Source: Corallium rubrum
Taxonomy: Eukaryota > Cnidaria > Anthozoa > Scleralcyonacea > Coralliidae
Assembly: GCA_964035015.1 (NCBI GenBank)
Contig: OZ036013.1
Coordinates: 10,061,866 to 10,125,865, forward strand
DNA: 64,000 nucleotides
Reading direction: 5' to 3'
A program made the position numbers and the translations under genes. The notes beneath the pieces are model-generated. The model saw nothing but the letters and a program-made list of their open reading frames with translations. It did not search any database and was not told the origin of the DNA. Below, in pieces: positions 42,439 through 53,600 of the stretch. Each line of letters starts with the position of its first letter. Within the stretch, counting starts at the first letter, position 1.

Positions 42439-43158
42439 CAGTGGCACTAGACATCTGGGGGCCCGTGGGATTGATTACTTCGGGGGCCCTTTCCGATTTG
42501 GTGATCGCATTTCTAGAGGGGTTCGGGGGCATGCTCCCCCGGAAAATTTGTGAATCTAGGGTCTCTGAAATGGCATTTCCTGCACTTTGAGGGCACTTTT
42601 GAGCAAAATCTAATCACTCACACTCCGATTCAAAATCTGTTAAAGTGGGCAGATTATTTGAATAGATTCATAACTGCATTCATTCATTCCATTCCGCATA
42701 GCCTGCGCGCAGACATTTTACCCAATCTCCGCGGATTGGGTAAAAAGTCAGTGCACACTGCACATGCTATAAGGGCACTTCTTGCCAAATTTTTTTGGGG
42801 GTAAATACCCCCTACCCCCCGGTCGCGCCGCCCCTGCGAATGGGTGTCAAAGCATCCCCCCCCCCCCCCCCGAGAACATTTTCAGTGTAAGACTCAAGAC
42901 TGTCAGAAAAAGTGGCAGGCCCTGAAAGTGCGACAAACCAGTAGAAGGGTCCGGGGAAATGCTTCCCCAGGAAATTTTTGATTTTCTGATGCTCTGAAGC
43001 GCTATTTCGTGCATTTTGAGGGCAGTTATAACCATCAAAAAGGGGGTTCTATGGAACCTACGGATCTCGTCACAAAATGCTCGGGGCCCCTAATTAATTC
43101 CTTTTGCTCGGGGCCCGTGGGGTTTACCCACCCTTCCCAATAGGTAGTTGCACCACTG
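42439..43158. mobile_element. hAT-like non-autonomous element, 8-bp duplication (7/8)
   Basis: Ends CAGTGGCACTAGAC and TAGTTGCACCACTG, flanked by GTTGTGAT (42431-42438) and TTTGTGAT (43159-43166). The interior has GGGGGCCCGTGGG and poly-C stretches. No transposase domain recognised. Confidence 0.8.
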
Positions 43159-43763
43159 TTTGTGATATTGGTAAAAGCAACAATTCTCGGACGTATAAGG
43201 ATAAATTCATGTCAAATGTATCCTTATACGTCCAAGCATTAGGGAGTTTGAGCAAGACAACGAAGTACGAAGACGTACTTGACAGGTTTTCAACGTCTGC
43301 AATTATTCTGATTATTTTTTTTATCATTATTCATTATTCATGTTGTTCAACGTCTTCGTTGCGTGGCCTTCGTTGACAACGAAGATATTGACAAAGTTCG
43401 TTGTGGTAAGAACGAAGTCAGAAGATAGCTCATCATTGTGACCTGGCACAGGATGGTCTAACTGCCATTTAATAAACTGTTTTGAAACTTTATACAATGA
43501 ATATTTTGAATTGTTGTGCGTATCTGCTTGCAGCTTGCTTGATTTTAATATTCGATTTAATTTGGCTATGTTCAGTTTAAGACACCTTCAGTATAGTTCA
43601 CTAAAAGAAACTTCTCGTAGTAAGGTCCTCTCATATTATTTTTCTCCTACGTCGCAACCAGCCGTAGGACGGACAACGGCTACCCCGGTCTATTGCGACC
43701 AAAATACGTCCTCGTCTTTGTACTTTGTTGTCTTGCTCAAACTCGCTATTATTACTTTTACTA
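43159..43763. other. Non-coding, small palindromes
   Basis: GGACGTATAAGGATAAATTC is mirrored by TATCCTTATACGTCC (43190-43230). CGAAGACGTACTTGACAG and CGTCCTCGTC words repeat. No gene recognised. Confidence 0.5.
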
Positions 43764-45123
43764 CAATCTCGTACCCAGAGCCTGCGATCCTTTTGGTCAT
43801 TACCAAGGAACGGAGGCTCTGGGAAACTCCGATGAAACTCGGCATCTGATTGGTTAGTTCAATCAATCTCGACCCAGCAATAAATAACAGTGAAAATTAA
43901 AATTCTGTGCACGTTGCTAACTTGTTTATTGATTTATCAACGTTCTGTAACACATAATTATACACGACAAACCCAATATACAATTGAACACATGAAATAA
44001 TTCAAAACAGTGAGAATCCCGTTAATTTACAAGTTAAAACTATTATTATTGTCGCTTTGTCGCCAAACAAACATCTGTCGTCTGATTCGTCTCGTATTTC
44101 CTCGCAGTTTCGTCTCAGAACTTTAAAAATAACATTAGAGAATGCAAGGTCGATAGAATTTAGCCAAAATTCCTAACAGAAAGTACAATTCCTTACCTGA
44201 GCAGCTGAGCCGAAAATCGTCCGGTCAACGATTAGGAGAAAAGCAAAGAATGGCCATTCTTACACGAAATGCTTTGTCGAGAGCCTTGTAAAACATGTTG
44301 ATTTTATTCATCGTTAAACAAATATTTCCCTGGTCTTCGGACTAGCGAATGATCATCAACATGACAGTTACAAATTATGAGGAACTGGGAACCAGAGGAC
44401 TGGGACCAAAGACCCCGATTTGGGGACTTTTTCATCGGAGTTTCCCCAGCCGATCCGCACGTTGTATCTAATAAACTACTAGACATTATATACACATTGT
44501 ATCCAGTAAGTTACTGGAAATTGTTTAATAAAGAGGTTTTTAATGAAACCCTCCCCCCCCCGAACCCCCTAACCTCAAAAATGTGAATTTCCCGGGGGTA
44601 ACCCTAACCCTAACTTGAAAAGTGTCGGGGGGGGGGTGGCTTAAGCCGCCTCCTCCCCGTCCAATACCCGTCCTCCTCCCCGTCCATACACATTGTATCC
44701 AGTAAGTTACTGGAAATTGTTTAATAAAGAGGTTTTTAATGAAACCCTCCCCCCCCCCCCGAACCCCCTAACCTCAAACCCCCTAACCTCAAAAATGTGA
44801 ATTTCCCGGGGGTAACCCTAACCCTAACTTGAAAAGTGTCGGGGGGGGGGGGTGGCTTAAACCGCCTCCTCCCCGTCCAACCCCCGTAATAGTGTTGGTA
44901 ATTTATGGTCAACAGTTCTTGACAAAGATTGTGGGATGCGCAGTGAGTTTTAATCCGTTAATTGGCGCATCTTAGAATTAAACAATTTCCAGTAACTTAC
45001 TGGATACAATGTGTATATAATGTCTAGTAGTTTATTAGATACAACGTGCGGATCGGGTGGTTTCCCAGAGCCTCCGTTCCTTGGTACTGACCAAAAGGAT
45101 CGCAGGCTCTGGGTACGAGATTG
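43764..45123. mobile_element. Mutator-like element, 1360 bp, exact 9-bp duplication
   Basis: Ends CAATCTCGTACCCAGAGCCT and AGGCTCTGGGTACGAGATTG, both flanked by CTTTTACTA (43755-43763 and 45124-45132). Interior: inverted blocks TAATAAACTACTAGACATTA and TAATGTCTAGTAGTTTATTA, and a direct duplication of about 220 bp (44482-44650 and 44690-44880) containing CCCTAACCCTAAC and poly-C/poly-G runs. No transposase. Confidence 0.92.
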
Positions 45124-45132
45124 CTTTTACTA

Positions 45133-45952
45133 ATATTCCAACGTTCATATTTAGACATTGTTGCCACGAAAGTATTTATAAAGATAGATTTACCAGTAAG
45201 AGCCCCTTTCCAACCTACGCAGGTAGGCTCTGCCGACAAACTCGATGTTTCTTTTTGACCATGCGTGAACGGTTGCCAAGGAGCACCGCTGCCAAACGTT
45301 TGCGCATGCGTCAATTCGCTGAGTAAACATTGCAAGAGAAGTGGGAACTAGCCGTGGCGACAACAACCAGACAGTGAAGACTAAGTAAAACTCGACTATT
45401 CATTTGTGTTTTAAAAAAGGGTAAAGAAAATTAGGGAGGGGTAAATTCAGAATATGTTACAATATTGACAAGGAAGCCATACACAAATTACCTACCTTAT
45501 CTTTTTGGTAGTATGCTTATAATTTTAACTTTTGTGTCGGACTCTCGGACCAGTCCGAATATTTCAGTGTTTTCCCGCTCTTTTTCCGGACGAGCTCGGA
45601 CGTCGCACATGCGCAAAGCGTTTGGCGGCGGTGTTGCTTGCGGGTGCTCATAAACCAGAACTTGTTTGACCAGTTCAAAACCTGACTGACTCGCCCCAAA
45701 ACTTGGGGCGAAGATCGAGTTTGTTGGCAGAGCCCATTATGACTTTCCCCCGAAGCCCACGTAGGTCTGAAAGGATCTCTGACTCGCAGGGTACCACAGC
45801 TATGGATAGACCACAAAAATCACTTGACATAGCAAACAAATCTAAATAATAACCGAGAACGCGGTCTTTACCACAGGGTGCCCGTCTCAAAAACTGGCAG
45901 TTCATGTAAAGTAATTGAAAGTATTATAAAAAACTTGGCAATTTATGTAAAA
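45133..45952. other. Non-coding flank of the Helentron
   Basis: 45850-45952 is an inverted copy of 58856-58965 (AACTGGCAGTTCATGTAAAG; AACTTGGCAATTTATGT). The rest shows no gene. Frames at 45517-45905 on the minus strand have no family resemblance. Confidence 0.5.
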
Positions 45953-45985
45953 CAAGACGCCCGCTAGGCGTTAACTCGGGCTACT
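45953..45985 (-). other. Helentron 3' terminus: subterminal repeat plus hairpin
   Basis: Plus-strand text CAAGACGCCCGCTAGGCGTT then AACTCGGGCTACT. GACGCC pairs with GGCGTT (one G-T). The same arrangement recurs inside the element at 56681-56713 and 57421-57454. Confidence 0.75.
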
Positions 45986-46499
45986 GGGCACGGTCAATGG
46001 GCATGGCGGACATGTTAGAAAGCTAGTTAGAAAGCACACTCACTTGTTTTATAAAGAACAATTTTTTTATTGACTACCATTGTAAACTTACATGCATGGA
46101 CAACCCAGATTGGGACAACATAGAATTCATACACTGAAAGCTTCATGACATTGCTTTAACTATATCTCGAACTATATGTACAGTAATGTGACATTTTGTG
46201 TTCATATTAGTTTAATATCTTAGTTATTGTTAATAAACTGTTTAGATGGTGTTCACAGATCTCACATAACGATATCTGAAGTCTTTCATCTTAAAGGCCG
46301 CAACAGCATTATCAACAGCACTGCTCATGCTAGATATTAAGTTAGCATCACCATGTTCAATTGTACATACTTTTGGCATTCTTACATATAACTTTGGTGT
46401 TCACGTATTCTTACACATAACTTTGGCATTGATACATATACTTTTAGCATTTATAAATATACTTTTGGTATTTGTATACATTGGTATTCGTATTGGCTT
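45986..46499. other. Helentron 3' non-coding region, single-copy part
   Basis: AT-rich; includes a block of CTTTTGGCATT/CTTTAGCATT/CTTTTGGTATT words at 46370-46470 with about 30-bp spacing. No coding. Confidence 0.6.
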
Positions 46500-47200
46500 T
46501 AATTGGGGTTGCTCTTTCATTAATACCAGATATATCAATGTTATAAAGTCATTAATTTTAATACCACTGAGTAATAAATTGGTGGTTGACGGTTTAATAG
46601 TCCAACTCACAACTCCAAATGTGTGGTCATAGAAGCCATTTACTTCAGATGCCACTGTTAATTTGTTTCTCCTTCATTAATACCAGATATATCAATGTTA
46701 TAAAGTCATTTAATACCACTGAGTAATAAATTGGCAGTTGACGGTTTAATAGTCCAACTCACAACTCCAACTGTGTGGTCATAGAAGGCATTTACTTCAG
46801 ATGCCACTGTTAATTTGTTTTCTCTTTCATTAATACCAGATATATCAATGTTATAAAGTCATTTAATACCAGAGTAATAAATTGGGGGTTGACGGTTTAA
46901 TAGTCCAACTCAAAACTCCAACTGTGTGGTCGTAGAAGCCATTTACTTCAGACGCCAGTGTTAATTTGTTTACTCCTTCATTAATACCAGATATATCAAT
47001 GTTATAAAGTCATTTGATACCAGAGTAATAAATTGGTGGTTGATGGTTTAATAGTCCAACTCAAAACTCCAACTGTGTGGTCGTAGAAGCCATTTACTTC
47101 AGATACCAGTGTTAATTTGTTTGCTCCTTCATTAATACCAGATATATCAATGTTATAAAGTCATTTAATATATATATACCAGAGTAATAAATTGGTCGTT
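46500..47200. repeat. Five tandem repeats of 151-157 bp in the Helentron 3' region
   Basis: ACCAGATATATCAATGTTAT recurs at 46525, 46682, 46835, 46986 and 47137. Each unit also has AGTAATAAATTGG, TTGACGGTTTAATAGTCCAA and GTGTGGTCATAGAAG. Length differences are small indels (CACTG before AGTAATAA lost in later units). Confidence 0.92.
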
Positions 47201-47633
47201 GGTGCTGTAATGGTCCAAATCACAACTTCAACAGCATCTCAATATTGCTGAGGCTCCTCATGATTCTACCAGATGTTTAGTTTTATCTAAAATATGAAAC
47301 ATGGAGAAAATAAGTGGGTTAAAAAGCAATTAAGCTATTGATGCATGGGAACTTTGCAATATTAAAGGACATTTACATAGAGATTGAGTATACCTTTTTT
47401 ACTTACAATAATTTGTTGTCCAATGGATCAGGTTGTCCAGGTGTTCAAGTCGATCCTTTTCAGGATAGAGGGATGAGTACAAGTGCAGTGTAACTGCACT
47501 AATTCAGGGGTGACCCATTAGAAATCTTTGGAGGGGGTAAAAAAATTTCTAATAACAATTGCCAGAAAGAATTGGATATAACTACATGTAATTAATATAA
47601 TATTTCAATTAATGTGACAGATATAATTATTCC
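47201..47633. other. Helentron 3' UTR
   Basis: AT-rich sequence between the ORF stop (47634) and the tandem repeats. No other gene. Confidence 0.6.
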
Positions 47634-50600
47634 CTAGTTGCAATATTGTAATACGATTTTGATAGCATCATGATCAGAATAATATACATTGACTACATAA
47701 TTGTCAATTATTTGAAATACTGTGGATCTAACATACACATGGTCTAATAAGCTACCAGAAGAAATAAATGTAGGTTTTGTTACAATCTGAGTGTAATTGA
47801 GAGATTCCATTAAAGATTTTAGTGGTTGAACTTGATTGTCATTCAAGTAATTAATATTAAAGTCACCAAGAATCATGTCAATTGTATAACAATGTAACAC
47901 GTATCCCAAACAATCTACATATTGTGGCATGTTGGAGGCTTGCTTTCTATACAGCAAAAGAAAAGTTGTTTTTTCTTGGGATTGACTATTAACCAGGTGA
48001 AATTTTAGTGCATTTAGTGAAGAAAAATATTCACACTCTCTAATTTCTACAGTATTTCTTGTGCAAAGTGCCATGCTCGAATATTTATCCGTATCATGAT
48101 CTTGACGGTGGAGTTTGAAAGGACTGAGATTATTTAAAATTTCATTGTCAAAATCCTGAGGTAGTAGTTGGGTTTCAGTAAGGGCTATGACATCACTATT
48201 GAAAACTCTTGAATCAAATTTAATATCGATGCTATGTTTTTTGAGAGATCTTATATTTAAAAGTGATATGGTCAAAACATTGAAATTGTCTTGCAGTACA
48301 GTTGTTGAATGTGGAACCATACATTCATTTCGTAGTCTTTGGTATTCTTCAAGAACTTTAGGATTTGCTTTAATATGCTTACTCTCAATTTGTCCTAAAA
48401 TATACAGACTGTGGAAAGAAGTTGCACGGCTTAAGGCAACATAAATTTGTCCATAGTTAAACGCTCTCTGTTTTATCAGGTCAGAACTGATTACAACTTT
48501 TTCAAGTGTTAGACCTTGAACCTTATGTACAGTACATGCCCAAGCAAGTGTGATAGGAAATTGTACTCTCTGTATTTCTGGAGAAGATGCTTTACCTGGT
48601 CTTATTTTGATCTTTGCTAATACAGGCTCAATGGGAACTACGTTGTTTTCTCTTGCAAAAGGGCTGCCACAAGTGTTAGTTAAGTCTTTACCAGCATTTG
48701 AGTCATCAAATTTGATATAGAGAACAGTTGGTTTTTGGTTATTTTGACTGACATCAATTTTAAAGACAGTCCCCATTTGTCCATTGATGAGTCTATCTGG
48801 AATACTAATATTTGTTGTAAGCATTACTCTAGCACCTTCTTTAATCAGAATTTCATAATCAAGTCCACCTGTTTCAGACCGTCCTTTTGCTAAAACTCTA
48901 TCAATATCTTGTTTGCTTACATTTGTTGGATACTGATCTTTAGCTTTAAGAGTAAATAAGGATCCAGACAGTTCTTCTAGTTTTTTCTTGTTATGTTCAT
49001 CAACAGGAGCATTTTCAGCCCAGATATGAAGTGCATCTGATGGATAATTAGGATCAGATGGGGTTATTGATCTTGATTGGATTATCTTAATGTCATCTTC
49101 TGTTTGAGTAGCAGTTCTTATTCTGTTAAGAAGTTCAATAAATGCTTGGTCATTTTTCTGTCTCATGATTTTATTAAGTTCTATCATTTTGAAGACTTTC
49201 CATGGGTGACATAGATTATAAGAATCATTTTTGAAATTGTCAAATACAAATCTCTTACGTATTGGTGGAAGTTGGCATAGATCACCTACAACTATAATAG
49301 TAATTCCAGCAAATAGCAGAGAACTGGTGGTGCCAAATATTTCTTTTAATCTTTGGTGGATATGTAGTAAGGTAGTGTTTCCAACCATAGAAATTTCATC
49401 TATTATTATTAGCTTTAGGTCAGATAATGATAGTCTTAATTGTGTTTTCTTTTGGTCTGACATTGCAGGTACATTATCACCAGTTTCTTTGGGAATAGCA
49501 AGACCAGTATTTATTGTTGTTCCATCAATGTTTATTGCAGCTACACCTGTTGGTGCCATGAGAAGAACTGTTGGTAATTCAGGGTTAATAGGAGGATGTC
49601 TAAAAGTTTTAACTGCTGTATGGTATATTGTTTTAATCAAGTGACTTTTGCCTGCACCTCCACCACCAGTTAAAAAAAGATAGATTGGTTCTATTTCAAC
49701 AGGTTTTAAGCTGTTCATGTTTTTCATTGTATTCCTACACCATGTCAGAAATGTATCATATGCATAACGTTGCTCGATGTTCAAGGACCTCACAGTTTCT
49801 CGTAATATATCATCAGAAATCTCTGTTGGTCGGTTGTAAGAAGTAATTACTCCAGGGGAAGTATGCTGATTGGATTGTGGTATTGAGTCAAGATGTGATG
49901 GTAATTGTTCATTAAATGATTCATGTGGGATTGAGTCATCTTGCATTTCACCTTGTAATTCTGCATTTTCTTGATCATTTATTGAATCAAATGAATGAAT
50001 AATATTGCCCTGATTAGATTTTAATACTTCTAGAGCCTCACTAACAGCATCTGCATCAGGTTCGAATATTGCTCTATTGTGTTCAACAATAGCTTGAACA
50101 TCAGGTTCATAGAACTTTGATGTATATGTTTGATCTGAAGCCATTGGTTTACTTTCATCACGCCATGGATAATAGAGCATAAGTAAATGGTGAAAATAAG
50201 ATTCTGATTCTTTTCTTTTATTTGGTGTATGATATCTTAATACAGCCTTAACTTTTCTACATTTCATGTATTCATTGGTGTTAATTAATTTTATTTTTTT
50301 GGGAAGGCATTGTGTTGTATCACTTATTGTTTGTGATTCAACCAAGTCATCTGTTAGAACATCAGGTTGGCAATCTTTTGTTTCACTATAATCAATTTTA
50401 TAATCTTTATAGTAATATGCAGCAAATTCTGCCAGACATAACTTATCAACAACTGGAAGTGATGTTGGTCTAATGCTGTAACGCTGAATTATATTTGACT
50501 TAAAGATATCTGTACTATCATCGTCTAGTTCATCAAGCTCCACTTGTGCCTTAGTTACACGGACCCTTTTTTCTGGGAAATCTGTACTAACAAAAACTGT

Positions 50601-53600
50601 TTTGGGAAATATTTTTCTCAACCAAAGTTCAGGCATTGATCTGTACACACATTCTTGTGAACTAACTTCTCTTGTAGAGAGAAAAGCAGCACCAATTTTT
50701 TTCAGGCCATCTCTAATATTCATGTTAGCAGCTTTTGCTTCTTTTGCTGCATTTGTAATAGCTTGAGAACATTCAGTTTCATCTTTAGTAAAGTATGAGC
50801 AGACATATGTTATGCATTTGTAGTGATTGAATACAGGCTGCAAGTCAACATTTGCTGCAAATCCCTTTATACCAGCAACAAAGTAATTGTTAATAAAGCA
50901 GCTGTCTACAGGTCTTTTAAGGTGCAACTCAAAATCAGAGTCTGGTGATATTGTTAGAGCCCAGTAATATTCATCCTCAGTGATACCTACTGATTTTAGA
51001 ATGTCTACATCATTTAATGTTTCATTATAATCTGGCTTGGATGGGTTTAGTACTTCATCTATTTTCTGTTTGACTGAGGTCAGAATCTGTGTTCGCCTGT
51101 CAAGTATATTACTCTTGATTCCCTCATCTAGATCATCATTAAGAGGTTCTGCTACTATTGTGCTTTTGGTGAAATATTGACCAAAATTAAATCTACAACT
51201 AATATTTTTGTATTTTCTGCAGGTTTTAGAATGATTGTGCTTTTGATAAGTTTTAACTAACTCATGTAACTCTGGTTCTGTTTCCTCATCTGGAAGATAG
51301 GCTTGTACATGGTTATCTATAAATTGTATGTAAGCTTCTTTGTTGTCAGATGTAAGTTTGGGGCAATCAGAAGTCCATATTAATGCATGTAAATGAGGAG
51401 ATCCTCTCATTTGAAATTCAATACGGAGTGCATAATAGATTATTTTGCCTATTGGGTTATTTTGGCTAAGCAGAAGTTCAGTGAAAAATGTTTCAACTCT
51501 ATATTGAAAATGCTTTGCAACAACAACAGGATTAAGATTTAGCATTGAACATCTTTCATTGTAAGACAAAGCTTCAACTTGTTCGTCAGTCATGTTTTTA
51601 CCTTGTGTTCTAGCTATAATCTGAAACAACTCAGGCCATCTAAGATCAGCACATGATAATGTCATAAACCATGTTGGAATCCCAAGTTGTTTTACCATGG
51701 CTACTACTTCGTACATAAATTTTTGCCAGTAGGGTGGTGTGCCTGGAATTTGCCTTAAAAACAAATATGCCTGATCTTGACAAATTAAGCCTTTTAACTT
51801 GTTTACATCTGATTTTATTTGTGATGCAGTTACAGGTTGGCCATGAATTTTTTTTAAGGCTATATTAATACTATCTGATACTTTTTTTTGTTCCATTATA
51901 AATTGTGCAAAGAAAAGATACTCTGGATTTGTTGCAAATCTTCCACTATAATGTAAAAGTCGAGCATTGAAGTACTTCACTGGTGACAATTTAATCTTTC
52001 TATCATCTGTGAAGCCAAACTGTCCTTTTGGAAACAACACTGGAAATGCAAGCTCTTCACATTTTATGTCTCTCATTAGTGATACAGGGTGTTTGTTTTC
52101 TCCAGGTGCAATATTGTACACTTCGTTCCCTAATGAACAATTTTCATTAATTTGTATTGTAACAGGGTAATCTGGCAATACAGACTGTAAACATGTCTCA
52201 TTAGTTGCTTGTCTATATTCATTCAATGGGTCATCTTTTTCCTCAGTATCATCATCATTCGCAACAGGTTGCTTGCAGTTTTCTGTTAAGGACTTTTCAT
52301 TTTTATCAAAATTTATACCTGAAATAGTGTCATCTTGTTCTAAACTGGTAAGTTTTGCACTGATATTTTGAATATCAATTGTAATATTATTATACAATGG
52401 ATTGTTTACCTTGAGCCAGTTAAGAGCATCAAGAATGAACTGAGGACGTACTGCTTGAAAATACACATGACCTCTGAATTCAAGTTTACGTTTAAGTTTC
52501 AACATTATAATTCCTGATCTTTCTGGTGGCCGTGGTAAAACTTTACATGTCTCATCACATTCAACCGGCACATTACAAATTGCTCCCTTAACTTTTCTTT
52601 GCTGTCCTTTTGGCATGACTATTATCTTCTCAAAAACTATTCGCTGTGCAATAAGAATTTGTTCAAGTTTTTCTAAACATGCAAGCTCAGCTGGTATGTT
52701 ATCAACATACATGTTATTATATATTGCTTGGCAAGGAATTTTCCCCTTTGACAACTTTGAATGGCAGGTTTTACAAATGTAATCTTTTTCATCAAATGAC
52801 TTTGCATCAGTGAACAGAGTTTCAGGGACATCTGTGTACTTATTTTGATTTAATGATATGACTGATTTTCTGTAGAGTAACCGATTGCAAACAGAACATA
52901 TATAATAAGGACCTTCTTTTATTTTACTGTGAAACCTAGAAATATAATCATCCAAGTCATGTAAATCCACTGATAATTTACATTTTTTTAATTTATATTT
53001 TTTTGTTGCTGTTTCAAGAAGAACTTTCTTTTGCATTGGGTCCACTGATTTATATTTTTGTTTATTTGTTTCGACAAGAACATTCTTTTTCACAGGGTCC
53101 ATTGATTTATATTTTTGTGTATTTGTTTCAAGAAGAACTTTCTTTTTCACAGGGTCCATTGATTTATATTTTTGTTTATTTGTTTCGAGAAGAACATTCT
53201 TTTTCACAGGGTCCATTGATTTATATTTTTGTGTATTTGTTTCAAGAAGAACTTTCTTTTTCACAGGGTCTACTGATTTATATTTTTGTGTATTTGTTTC
53301 AAGAAGAACTTTCTTTTTCACAGGGTCCATTGATTTATATTTTTGTGTATTTGTTTCAAGAAGAACTTTCTTTTTCACAGGGTCTATTGATTTATATTTT
53401 TGTTTATTTGTTTTGACAAGGACTTTCTTTTTCACAGGGTCCATTGATTTATATTTTTGTGTATTTCTTTCAAGAAGAACTTTCTTTTTCACAGGGTCTA
53501 TTGATTTATATTTTTGTTTATTTGTTTTGACAAGGACTTTCTTTTTCACAGGGTCCATTGATTTATATTTTTGTTTATTTGTTTCGAGAAGAACTTTCTT

